A stretch of 64,000 nucleotides of DNA from Zygnema circumcarinatum (taxonomy: Eukaryota; Streptophyta; Zygnematophyceae; Zygnematales; Zygnemataceae), in contig CM074813.1 of assembly GCA_037447605.1 (NCBI GenBank), positions 2,497,742 through 2,561,741 on the forward strand. Direction: 5' to 3'. A program made the position numbers and the translations under genes. Positions 48,216 through 60,255 of the stretch are shown piece after piece. Under the pieces are notes generated by a model, which had not been told where the DNA came from, ran no database searches, and worked only from the letters and a program-made list of their open reading frames with translations. Numbering within the stretch: position 1 is the stretch's first letter; the number at the start of each line of letters is the position of its first letter.

Positions 48216-51200
48216 TTAACTGCAATAGCTGACCGACACACCCGTTAGTTCCATGTGGAGAATTCCTCCAGGAGAAAAATACCGAAAGCTGAACGGGCAT
48301 CTGCTCCTGCCAAAAAAAGCCTCACGGGACTTCCTCCCTCCCATCATGTTAAAACCAAAGGTTGAAAATGCAGGCTGAGGAAAGCCAGCCGTTGGCTGCA
48401 TAGGGTAATAGTACTTGGCAAGAAGTTGGCGCCATGCATTGTCACATGGAGGGCTTGCATTGCCTTTATTTCCTGGGATACCGCCCCGGTTTGTTCGTCT
48501 GCAGCCTCATCGTGGAAACAAAAAAACACAGTAAGGTGACCGGACAGGACTGCAGGACTAATCCAAAAGTGTTGTTATTTGTGTCCAGCTCCTTCCACAG
48601 GAGACATGCTGAAGTTATCTGTCTAAAGATGAGAGCAATGGCATGGAAGTCAGGAACATACAATAATTGGTGGGTTCAGGAGAAAGGGAAGGGGAGGCAG
48701 AATGGGGAAAGGAGTAAGGGTAACGAGAATAACAGGCTCACGCAGGTTAATGAAAGATGACTCCTTGTCATAGAAATGGGACCCGAAACAAGTATAGCAA
48801 AAAACATTGGTTTGTGGCCTGCACCAAAAGACAGACAGCCTCACCGCTCTGCCCGCACCTGCACCTGCACCTGCACCTGCACCTGCACATTCCATAATAA
48901 TCTGCTTATTACCATACGTTACCATAAGCCGGGCTAGTCCGCACACAGTCGGACCGGAAGGACGATTCAAATCATCAAATAAGGAACAACTAACGAGGCA
49001 GTGAGCGATGCTTTCCTCTTGGCCCTCTCGCCATACATGACGAAAGTTTACTTTTTGGGAGAACAGAAAACACACAACTGAAGTGGGGGCTGCTCCAAAT
49101 GCTGAGATGGGTGTTGCCGCACCAGATGTCTGTGTAGGTGCTCCAGAACCAGTAGTAGGGGATCCATCAAGTATGGAGGGAGTTGATGAGACTGTTTGTT
49201 GAACTTGGGATGAAGGAAGGGGTCCCCGTTGGAGAGCACGACTTGCTGCATCTTTCTTAGCGGCTTGTCGGTGCTCTTCTTCAAGAAAAGGGTCGTTCGT
49301 GTAACCCTGTCTTCGCCGCTGCGCTAAATACGCGGACTTTTTAGCCTCTACCTGCTGGTGTACACCTTCCACCTGGACGATAAAATGTGAAAAAGTTGCT
49401 TACTGTCAGGAGAAAGTTCCAAGAGTGGGTAAGTCAGCAGGTCTTGAGAGAGAACAGGTTTCAAAATGTGGATGTGATCCTCGGTCTTCTGCAAAACGAG
49501 CATTTGCGACGTGGCATAGCAGCAACTTCACTTATAGGAATGTCGCCGACCGTGCTAGAGTTTCCTTACTCTTCAATCTACTAAGACCATTGGTCTCTCC
49601 AATCATCACGGCTTCTAAAACGTCCAATATAGAGGATGCAGTCGTTTCTTTGCACTGGTGGTTTTCATACATGTATGCGAACAGACATGGAATCCTGGAA
49701 AGATGTGGTTCCAAGTACGACTTAAACAACAAGGCTAAGAAGTTATGTGGATATCACTGTACGTTTGTGAAGTGTGACACACGCAAAACGATGATTTCAG
49801 AACCGATATCATGTGAATTTGGGTTTATCTCTTGGGAAACACTTCGAGAGGCAAAACATATCATCCAAGAATTTCACAAGGACTGTCCTCGTAGCGTATG
49901 CTTTAATACTGATGATAGGGGCAAGTGGGCTCACCCGAGCAGCCACATGCACAAAAGCTTGATGCAGTTTCTGCATTGCAGATGGCAGCACTGCTTCCAA
50001 AGGTTGCTCCCCCCTTCCACCATTGTCGTTATATCCACTCCTGCTTTTTATCGAAGGCCGCAGCAGACTTTCTAGCTCAGCCAACTTCTGCTGACACTCA
50101 ATGAGCCGTTCCCCCATACGCTCAACACTGTGCTGCAAAAAGGGGGAGGGTCGAATTTGGAGACCACCGTAGAAATTCGCTGCAGAGAGTGAGTAAAGAG
50201 CAGAAGCTCCTGCTGCAGGGGCTGGTATTATTGCGCCACTTGTCGCTGCAGTTGATGAAGGAGGACTTGACTGGGGGGGGAGGGGAGGAAGGCGATGATA
50301 TCGGTGGCCGACCACGGAATACAGGTCCACTGCAGTCCTTGAATCATGGAGGATAGCATGGCAGCTTTCTTGGAGTGGTTTGAGGGATGCCACTTCGCTT
50401 GTAAAGGATGTGTATAAGGCTTTAAGGTCCTGTGGATAACAGTCGCTATAGACCTTGTCAAGTGAAAGAAACAACCGACCTAATCGTCGCTTTGAGCAAA
50501 CCAGCAATTTAAGTGGTAAGAGAAGGTCTTCTAGTTGAGACCGTCAGATGCGCTAGCGAGACTCTGGAGCAGTTTTAAAGCAATTTATTTCCATAGCAAT
50601 TCAACTGAATGCAATTTGAAGGCTCCTTCCAAATGCATTTAGACTCCGGGTTTCCGAAAGTGAAAGAAACTGCATGAGACAAACAACAATTATTAGAGTG
50701 AAAGAAGGCAAGCAGGCATGTTTGCTGTATCAGAAAGACCTGAGAAATGCGATTGGCCTCATTTTCAAACTCCGTTTGAAGGGCTGCTGGTTCTCGGAGG
50801 CGCTGGTTATTGTTCAGTTGTAAACTCTCATTGCGATACTGAAGAATTTTCTCCCTGCATTTCGACCATACTCCTTCAGCCCAATCGCATGAGTACCGGT
50901 GCACCGATATAAAACCGGTACAAGCAGGCCAGGAAAGAGGACTCCACGGGACAAAGGGAATGACGAAAAAACGGAGAAATTTCAGCAGCAGAGCTGAACT
51001 ATTAAGAACCCAAACAGCTCTTCGGTGCATGCTGGAAGGCCAGAAAGCCTCACAGGTAACTTCTACGACAACAGAAAGTCCGAAACCCTAACCAAATGAA
51101 GCGTATGCATCTCGCTTCCTTTCCATAACGACTCCCTTTCTGCTTTCCAACATTAAGGGGGCGCCTGCTGCTCATCGATTCAAGACGACCCCCCGGAATG

Positions 51201-51354
51201 CCAGATGATAGGTGCCGTCACTCACTCTATTTGCTCCAAAACTCGCTGCGTCTCGGGATGCAGGTCCTCCCATCGTGTGGAATATGCAGCCGGCTGCGGC
51301 GTCTGCGAGGTGTCTGTAGGTTTGGTGAACAGCAGCAGCCCTCCGAGCCCCTGC

Positions 51355-51407
<53 letters not shown>

Positions 51408-51421
51408 AAGTTGAAGCTGAA

Positions 51422-51461
<40 letters not shown>

Positions 51462-51530
51462 AGGAGCGGAAGAGGGAAAGCTGAATGTGCCTCCTGGAGT
51501 AGCGCCGAAGCCTCCCGCATAGAACGCCAT
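48216..51530 (-). CDS. NUP58: nucleoporin NUP58 (Nup62 subcomplex)
   Basis: Coiled-coil FG nucleoporin of the central channel, expected to assemble with NUP62 and NUP54. Exons on the complement: 51530-51226, 50854-50740, 50429-49935, 49372-49079, 48395-48216, all phase-compatible (462 aa). Exon 1 begins MAFYAGGFGATPGGTFSF, then a polyglutamine stretch (about residues 24-60), then STRWEDLHPETQRVLEQI, the conserved NUP58 segment. The coiled-coil continues through EKILQYRNESLQLNNNQRL, NFYGGLQIRPSPFLQH, RMGERLIECQQKLAELESLL and KLHQAFVHVAARVEGVHQQV. Next is YLAQRRRQGYTNDPFLEE, typical of plant NUP58. The C-terminal exon is less sure (PQPAFSTFGFNMMGGRKSR, with an FG dipeptide). A piece of exon 3 and intron 3 is duplicated at 38782-39493. 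Confidence 0.88.
48855..48889. repeat. (CACCTG)n hexanucleotide repeat
   Basis: Five to six tandem copies of gcacct in the last intron of NUP58. On the complement it would read as alternating Gly-Ala, but it lies outside the exons. Confidence 0.85.
51351..51461. repeat. (CTG)n / (CAG)n repeat encoding polyglutamine in NUP58
   Basis: Two CTG blocks separated by a Leu-Gln-encoding interruption (aagttgaagctgaag). On the coding (minus) strand they read as about 14 and about 19 glutamines around LQLQL. The repeat is in coding exon 1, so length changes alter the protein. Confidence 0.93.
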
Positions 51531-52223
51531 GGTGCCAGCTCCGACACTCCTTCACCTGATCCCTTGCTGGGCTTTCTATGGTTTTTTTAAAGGTTTTTTT
51601 AAGTTTTTTTAGGGTTTATTGAGGGATTTCCAGGGCTTGTCCTCCTCAGGGAAGATTAGGGTTTTGAATTTGGAGAGAGGGAGGTGACCGTTAGGGCTAA
51701 GAGTCAGGAGGAACTCGGAATCGAGCCCCAATTTGAATCCAACGGAGACGGTTGTACGACCGGTTGCTAGACGTTGTACGGACGACCAATTATGGCGTCT
51801 GGTAGACCGGCAAGCAATCGGCGAGGGTGATGCGACGAACCGAAGCTGACGTCAGTTGGATTGGTAGGAGCCATATTGAGAAATTGCGACACCTTTGGCT
51901 TTACAAACACTTTACTTTTTTCTTTTCCTGTTTGCTTCAGAATGTTCGATAATTCCAAGGGACAAACTACACTGCTTCATTCTTTCAGCACCATTTTATC
52001 ATGTAAAGGACTGAAAAAAAAAATTCAGAGGAGCAAAGGAAAGAAAATCCTCCTTGTTTAGGAGAGGGTACAAAGATCCTGCTTCATTTTAAACAGACTC
52101 CAAATCGGATGTTGAATTGAGGCTACTTTGGGCCTCATGACCAGACTGCTGACTTGTACAAGCTTCAATGTGACTAACAGCCCAGGGAGTAGGCCTCCAG
52201 TCCTGCGACTGAGAATGGATGCT
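51531..52223. other. NUP58 promoter region and 3' flank of the HINT gene
   Basis: T-rich repeats of tttttttaaag and ttttttagggttt type lie just upstream of the NUP58 start. A palindromic CRE-like TGACGTCA is at 51847-51854. No coding exon seen. Confidence 0.5.
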
Positions 52224-53565
<1,342 letters not shown>

Positions 53566-55947
53566 AGTTCTTTTAGTCCTGTAAAAGTACACAAGCCGAA
53601 GGTTCGAGATTAGCTTGCAACAATGCCTGCGTAAAGAGTTTGGTAAACCGCCATGATTTCAGAACTTGTCAAAGACCTGCTCGTCTATCCTAACCTCTTC
53701 AATTCACATAATCTCCCTCCATGACGCTTTTTAGACATCTCAGTTCCAAAATGCATTCAAATTTTCTGCCCATGAAGTTCCTGCACTCATTCTATCCCTA
53801 AGGGAGACAGGGAATGGAAGCCATATGTGGCTCATATCGTCTGCGTCGCAAGGTCGGTTGTCTCTCAGCCGTCTTCCTTCCTACACTGCACAAACATATC
53901 GAGCCTCCTGCTTGGAAGAGGGATGCACACCGCTGATGGAGGGATGCGAGTCCGCGAGTTGCTAAATGTGCAGGCGTCTCGACGGTCCTAGTAAGTAACG
54001 AATATCGGCGAGGGTACAGAAGTGAAGGCACAGCATTCAACCTGAATTCTCAGAAGGTATACATTAGAGGAAGCACCTCGAAAAAAGTGGTATGACAATG
54101 ACCATGATCGGTCAAAAATACGCACCAAAGAGAGTGTAGACTGTCAAGTATGATAAATGCAAGATAGAAAAGAATGCCTGAATTCGAGCAACGATAAAAA
54201 TCGATGCCAATCGTAGTGTCATTGTTCACGAATCAACAATGAAATCAAAGCAGCAGCATGTCTGCCTAGTGCAATAAAGGCCTCACTGCGGCGCCCGCGA
54301 ACAATAGTCCTCCTTCCCGCACACCGCCTTCAGGCTGCGTGGCGCAGCCCGTGCAATCGCACGTGCGAGGGCGTGGGCAGGCGCCAGGGCGACCGCCATG
54401 GCTCGCCACTGCCCGAGCTCTACCGAGTACATACGGGCGCCCCCCGCCTTGCGGCGTACTGCTTCCGCCTTCCCGAACTTCAGTGTACGTCGAAGTGCTG
54501 CTTCTTCTCACGGGCAAAAGGAAAGCTTAATCTTCCAAATGCTCGTCAGTCATCACATGGCTCACGATGAGCTTGATTGACATAAATATTCATCCTTGCC
54601 TGCAGATCAGGTACTACTTGGTGCGGCTTGAACCGATTCTCTTGATCGATCGGCAGCGATGGTGATGCATGCGCTTGGTCACCGGCGGGTATCCATCCCC
54701 TCTTCCCTTCCCTCTTCTTTTCGGGTGCTCGCACTCGGCTGCCCTTCCGACCCCTCATCTCATGTGAACAATCCCCCCAGCGAGGGGAATGCCTGAAGCT
54801 TCCGCTGAAAGAAATAATAAGATAAATAAAGAAAGAATAAAGAGTAAGTTGTTGCTTTAGCCGAGGATCTATCCGTCCAAGTCGATGAGCTAGCCCCCTC
54901 CCTCCCACCCACCCCTGCTCCCATAGTCCCCATATTGTTTTCGTTGTTGTTGTTGCTGTCCATGCACAACATTTCATGCCATCGCCATGCGTGAGGCCCA
55001 TCCCATCCCATCCCATCCCATCCCATCCCATCCCATCCCATCCCATCCCATCCCATCCCATCCCATCCCATCCCATCCCATCCCATCCCATCCCATCCCA
55101 TCCCATCCCATCCCAACCCATATCCATGCACATGACATGACTGCATTCTGTACGGCTAGGTCGATTGAACTGGACAGTAATCTGTAAAACTACCCCGTGG
55201 AACTGCCTCACATAGAACCCTCCCCTACCCGCCCCCGCCGCCGGCCCCCTGGCCATCATCACGGCTTCCCGCAACCGCGGAGCTCCGTACATCAGTAACC
55301 GCCACTCGCGCGTGTGAGTCCATCGTTCGTACGATCGTACATCCCTCGTCCGTATTCTCGTTCGTTCCGTACATTTTTTCGTGTCCGACAGGCGGTCCGG
55401 TCCTAACGAGTCCAAAGTCCGGCCCGTACGGACGGGCCCACTCGCCATTGCCAACGCACGGCCAATGGCGCATTGCCACGTATGCAAACAGTAACACGTG
55501 GCGATCCGTTATTGGGTATTGTTCGACGATTGAGAAGGGCCCTGGAAGGTGGTGCAGGGCAGCCATGGTTTCCAAACCATGGGCTCATGAAATGTCCATG
55601 GCGGCGTCGTCCTGAACTCTTTTGCTGTGCAGCTGTTGTGGCATTGGCACGTGGCAGACAGCCTGCTTGAGGGTGCTTCTTTTGCCGCTTGAGAGAGCGT
55701 CAATGTCTGCAGCCATGTGGAATGCAGCTGAATTCTTACCTCTGTGCGTGTTTTCCTCTCTTGGGAACCGTGAGAGCTGAGAGGGTTTGGGCTGCTCCAT
55801 GGCACGGCATTATTGGCTCCCTCCACGTCGATCGAGATTGGGGTTTAGGGGTTGCAATCATCTCCACTTCAGATCGGACCCTCGCTTTTCCTTGATAGAT
55901 TCATAAAGCTCCATAGTGCAAGGTAGCGTAAGGAGGAGCCTTTTACA
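53566..55947. other. long intergenic region with microsatellite and GTAC/G-box cluster
   Basis: No gene is supported. 54297-54540 is GC-rich and open on both strands without any motif. A (CCCAT)n repeat fills 54997-55119. The part next to the galactosyltransferase holds several GTAC words (55288-55440, e.g. cgtacgatcgtac) and CACGT cores at about 55479-55502 and 55648-55655 (GGCACGTGGC), which may be its promoter elements. Confidence 0.5.
54997..55119. repeat. (CCCAT)n pentanucleotide microsatellite
   Basis: About 24 perfect tandem copies of cccat. Read on the complement it gives GWDGM-type open frames, which are not genes. Confidence 0.97.
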
Positions 55948-58832
55948 ATGCGCTGGTCATCCGGCAGTACCCGAAAGCAGTTTCTTCCACGCACTGTCTT
56001 CTCCGACAAGGCCTTCTCTCGCATTGTTCCTCACCGCGCTCGGTTTTCGCTCTTGAGCAGCCTCTGCGCTTCCCTGGTTTTTCTCGCAGGAATTTCTTTT
56101 TTCCTCCGTCCAATCCTTTTTTCCACCAAGGCGTCACAGAGATACCCTCTTCCTACAAGCAAGCAAGATATCTCAAGCTTGCTTTTGACACGAGAAGGGA
56201 ATCATGATCTGGAAGTGAGTCCGCGGAATGGTTTGAAGCATGGAAGCTTGCAGTGGGCCGGAGCATGGTCAAAGGGAAGGGAAAAAGCTTCTCTGGAAGA
56301 AGACGACAACACGGCTTGTAGTTCCAAGGGAAATCTGTTTAATGTGAAACAAAAGGGGTTTACACGACGCAAAGTGCTTGCAGTGGTGGGTTTGCAAACA
56401 GCTTTTGAAAACAAAATGCGGAGGGACGCACTCCGGGCAACATGGTTGGGCTCATCGCCAGCGGATCTTTCAAGGCGAGTGACTGTAGCCTTGAGAAACC
56501 CGTTTGTTCAGTTTGTTCTACTTGTCTCCCTTTGCTCACCTGTCTCCCGCTCTACCATCTGCTTTCTGTCTACCTTTCTTTACCTTCACTCCATTCGCCT
56601 GCCTATCCCTATCTTCTCCAATGCGTTATCCTTCGCACTTCACTTATACTCCTCTTTATTCCTCCCTCTCGCGTTTTTCCTCTTGCTTCCGCTCTCTCGA
56701 CTTCAACGTTTCTTTCTCCTTCTTAACCCCTCTCACTTTCTCTTTCCCCTTCCTTTTTTTCTGCACTCTTCCCCGCTTCCCTCCCTCCTCTCCGTACTCT
56801 TCCTCCGCTTTCCATCCCCCGTTATTCCTAACCACTTGCTTTTTCTACCCGGGGGATGGGGGAGTTTCTAGATCAAAAGCTTAGTCAATAGAGGACAGGC
56901 AGAGGTCGGTGCTATGGATGTTCTTTTACTGATTTTGGAGTGTTGTACCTTTTACAGTATGCAGCATTCATGGAATTTAGATCATTTCATCAATTACTTT
57001 CCCGATGCTGCTTCCCATATTTGAGGTTATAAGAGTGCAAGACCTTGGTTGTCTACACATTTGGCGTTCAGGCTGGAGGCTTCGACCGGCCTTGTAGTGC
57101 GTTTTATTCTCGGGCGTTCTAAGGACCAATCAAAGGAGATGGACGCGAGGTTGGAGATGAAGAAATTCAATGATATTTTGCGGTTAGACATCTATGAGGA
57201 GTATCTCAAGTTGAACCGGAAAACGTACGATACTTGAGTGCCATCTGACAATTCGGTATCTTTGGTGCCAAACTGGGCTTGTACTTTTTCGCCGTGAATT
57301 AAAATTTTGAGGTGGTTTTGCCATATTGACCGAAATCTAACCAGGTGTAAGTGGCCTGTGGTCATGATAAACCAACTGTCAAGCGGCAGGCAAATGGAAA
57401 TATTGAAGCTATTAGTTCTGAAAGTGGCTGACATCACATGCCAGATCCTTAGAAGTCATGCCGAGCACTACTTGGCTGCCTCGTATGGATTAAAGAAGTG
57501 TTCACTACGTTCTTCACCTTTCGTGTTGATCATGGTTAGGAAATTATGCTTATCATTTCGCTATCCTCTATTCTGTAGTGAGTATTGGGGGATGTCTTTT
57601 TCTTGGCCTTGAAAATTCCGTATTTGAAACCTGATCCGCTACCTCGCTCTCTTCTGCTCACAGGCTTGCATACTTCAAATCTATTTTTGAGCTTTTCGAT
57701 GCGGATTACTATGTGAAGGCAGATGATGACATTTATCTTCGACCAGGTACGTGCTGTTCTGCATTTTTTTTCCCAATGCCCGTTGCTTCATCTTTCTTCC
57801 TTTTTCCCTCCCGCGGCTTAAGTTTTATGAATCTCTTCTGTCCATTACAGACCGGCTTGGCTATTTGTTGGCGAAGGATAGGGAGTCATCACGGGTATAC
57901 ATTGGCTGCATGAAGAAGGGGCCAGTGGTGCGGGACCCCCACTTCAAATGGTAACCACACTGAGATTTGGAGGCCCTAATAATCAGCATTCTGGGTTCCT
58001 TGTTAGGGTACTAAGGTTGTTCGGAAAAGCGAACGCACAATCTTGTTTTTCTTAACAGAAACTGCGCCGTCTCAGGTTCGAGCCGGACGCACATGTGTTG
58101 GGAGCGGAGTATTTTCTTCACGCGTATGGACCAATCTACGTGCTGTCAAAAGATGTGGTCGAGAGCCTTCATGGAGCGAAGGAGGGAAGGTAAGCAATCT
58201 GCTCACTTCTTGGACTGTCCAGCTATCAACCAGATTGGAGCCGATGGGCTTGGAGATGTCTATTGTTTCATTCTATAATTCACATGAAGGGGGGGGGTTG
58301 TTGGGTGCTTTCTCAGCCTGCGGATGTTCATGAATGAGGATGTAACGGTGGGGTCATGGATGCTCGCCTTCAATGTGACATATGAAGACAATCGCTTTCT
58401 CTGTGAGGCCACGTGTGGCCCCAAGTCAATCGCCGTGTGGGACATTCCTACGTGTTCAGGTACGCTCTTCTCCCAAAGAAGCAAGCTGCAAGCTGTGTTC
58501 AGAGAAGGCTTGAAGTGTGTGAACGAATATTGATGAACGCGTTGAGGGGGGACCTGTCGGCTTCTCTGCGCATATCAATGTTGTTGGGTTACATCTCTCC
58601 CCTCACAAAACACACTCACTCACTCACTCACTCACTCACTCACTCACTCTCTCTCTCTCTTTCTCTCACTTTTCGCCTACAAGAGCGTTTCGATCTGATA
58701 TGTCATATCCTAAACGCATTGACAATATGTCATATCGTGAGTTCATTGGCAGGCCTCTGCGATGCTCCAAAGAAGCTTGTGGCTCTTCACAACACAAAAG
58801 AATGTTCAAAGAGTTCGACGTTGTCTGACTGA
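55948..58832 (+). CDS. GT31 beta-1,3-galactosyltransferase (plant GALT/B3GALT family)
   Basis: Golgi type II membrane enzyme that adds beta-1,3-galactose from UDP-Gal to glycans such as arabinogalactan proteins or N-glycans. Seven exons in phase: 55948-56474, 57072-57224, 57664-57746, 57851-57950, 58076-58189, 58317-58459, 58753-58832 (399 aa). There is a short basic cytosolic tail, a transmembrane anchor at about residues 34-57 ([18 protein letters not shown]), and a stem. The catalytic domain starts at [14 protein letters not shown], with [30 protein letters not shown] (DDD 247-249 binds Mn/UDP-sugar), [28 protein letters not shown] and [10 protein letters not shown]. It ends with a Cys-rich tail ([11 protein letters not shown]). 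The first intron uses a GC donor (AAG/gcgagt); the GT nearby breaks the frame. The acceptor specificity cannot be told. Confidence 0.92.
58611..58670. repeat. (CTCA)n followed by (CT)n microsatellite
   Basis: About ten copies of actc followed by a ct run, in the last intron of the galactosyltransferase gene. Confidence 0.93.
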
Positions 58833-60255
58833 CAAGTGTTTAAAGTCCTCTTTTCGAGGAGGGAATCGACTTTCATTTTCCAACAATGTACTATTATGCA
58901 CATTGATCCTTGCCTCTGTTCCTTTACTGTGCCTGAACAAATGTTCAAGCGTTTATTAGGAACGTTGTGGCTCCCATAATTGCGGTTCTATGCGGGCAAC
59001 GTATGGTACCGTATGTACCATGGACACTAATTTTGAACGGATGATGGGTGTGCTTCTACTGCTTACATTTTGTCGCTTAAAGGTGCAATTAACTTACCAT
59101 TTAGTTTTCATTTCTCACTTATTGTAAAACGTTAGTGGATAAGATAAGCAAGTGCCATTTCGTTCCTTCCTTTCCGTTTCAGTTCCGTTCTAGAAAAAAG
59201 TTATGTGACATGGACATGTGTTGGAATAGCGGCACATCCTCATGTTCCCATCTGGTTTTCTTGCATGCATGCATCCATGCATGGTGCCATGGTTCAACAT
59301 GACATGCCCCCTTCACAACCCATGGGACACATCAATAACCTGTTTTCTCATGTATGGTTTCTCGGGCAGAGCAAACTTTCATTGAACTCGCGATGGCGAG
59401 GCCATCAAATGTACATGGATAAAGGCAAAATGTGGAACCACGAAGGACTGGTCACAAAGGACCGAAACACAATAAAACAAAGCTAGGAGCGGAAAACTAC
59501 GCCTAGGCACAACAACGCAGCCCTAGAAGCAGCCGCGAAGGTCACCGATGTGAGGCACGTCGCGAGGAGGGAGCGGCGGAAGTCCACCAACACGGTCACC
59601 AACAACTGCAGCACGCCGAAGAAGCGTAGAAGCGAGGCAACGCTGAAGGGCGACGGAAATACGTTGTCGATAAAAGGTAGCCAAGATCGCCGGAGGAGGG
59701 CTTCCGGGGCCGTGCATCTCGAAAGAGCGATGGGCGCACTGGCGAAGGAAGGTATCCAAACGGGTGTCGAGGCAGCCAAAAATCTCAGGGGGTTCATATG
59801 ACATGGTTATATGTTACAGTTCACGTTGGACGCCGTTACAAATTTGTGTCTAACTAATTTCTCGCATGGAATACAGTTCTTGCGCCAATCAGAAGTCACT
59901 AGAATGCTCCCATCCACCATTCACCACTCGTATTCGCAAGTGTCAAACCCGAATTTCATTGGTTCAAAAGATCACTAATCGCTACCCGCCACGTGTCACC
60001 AAGCTCCCTCACTTCACAAGCCGCCACGTCACTGTCGGTTCTCCAGTCATTTCAAACAATCCGGGCAGCTATAAAAAACCGGGCAGGAACCGAATATCAC
60101 GTATCCGTCGATCCCATTGATTGCTGAATTTCTTACCTCAATCTATACTTGACCGAAAAATATGTAAATAATTTCAATCTGTGACAAATGCCTCCCCCCC
60201 CCTCCCTGTAGCCTCGTTCCCTGCCTCCCTCCCTCCCCCTCCCCCCGCCGCAGCC
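58833..60255. other. intergenic with ELO promoter
   Basis: No gene seen. 59483-59804 is open on both strands but without a recognisable domain. A G-box/ABRE (CCACGTGTC, 59989-59997) and gccacgtcac at 60021-60030 lie about 230-270 bp upstream of the elongase start; an ATTGG motif is at 59958-59962. A CT/CCT-rich leader runs from 60190 to the ATG. Confidence 0.5.

Noticed and set aside
54266-54570. Overlapping open frames in GC-rich DNA
   Set aside because: Several frames are open at once, typical of high GC; nothing conserved.
54546-55487. 313-codon minus-strand frame with GMGWD repeats
   Set aside because: The core is the CCCAT microsatellite and the ends show no domain; no splice sites or homology were seen.
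59483-59804. Open frames on both strands at 59.5-59.8 kb
   Set aside because: Both strands are open because the DNA lacks A/T-rich stops; there is no domain or splice structure.
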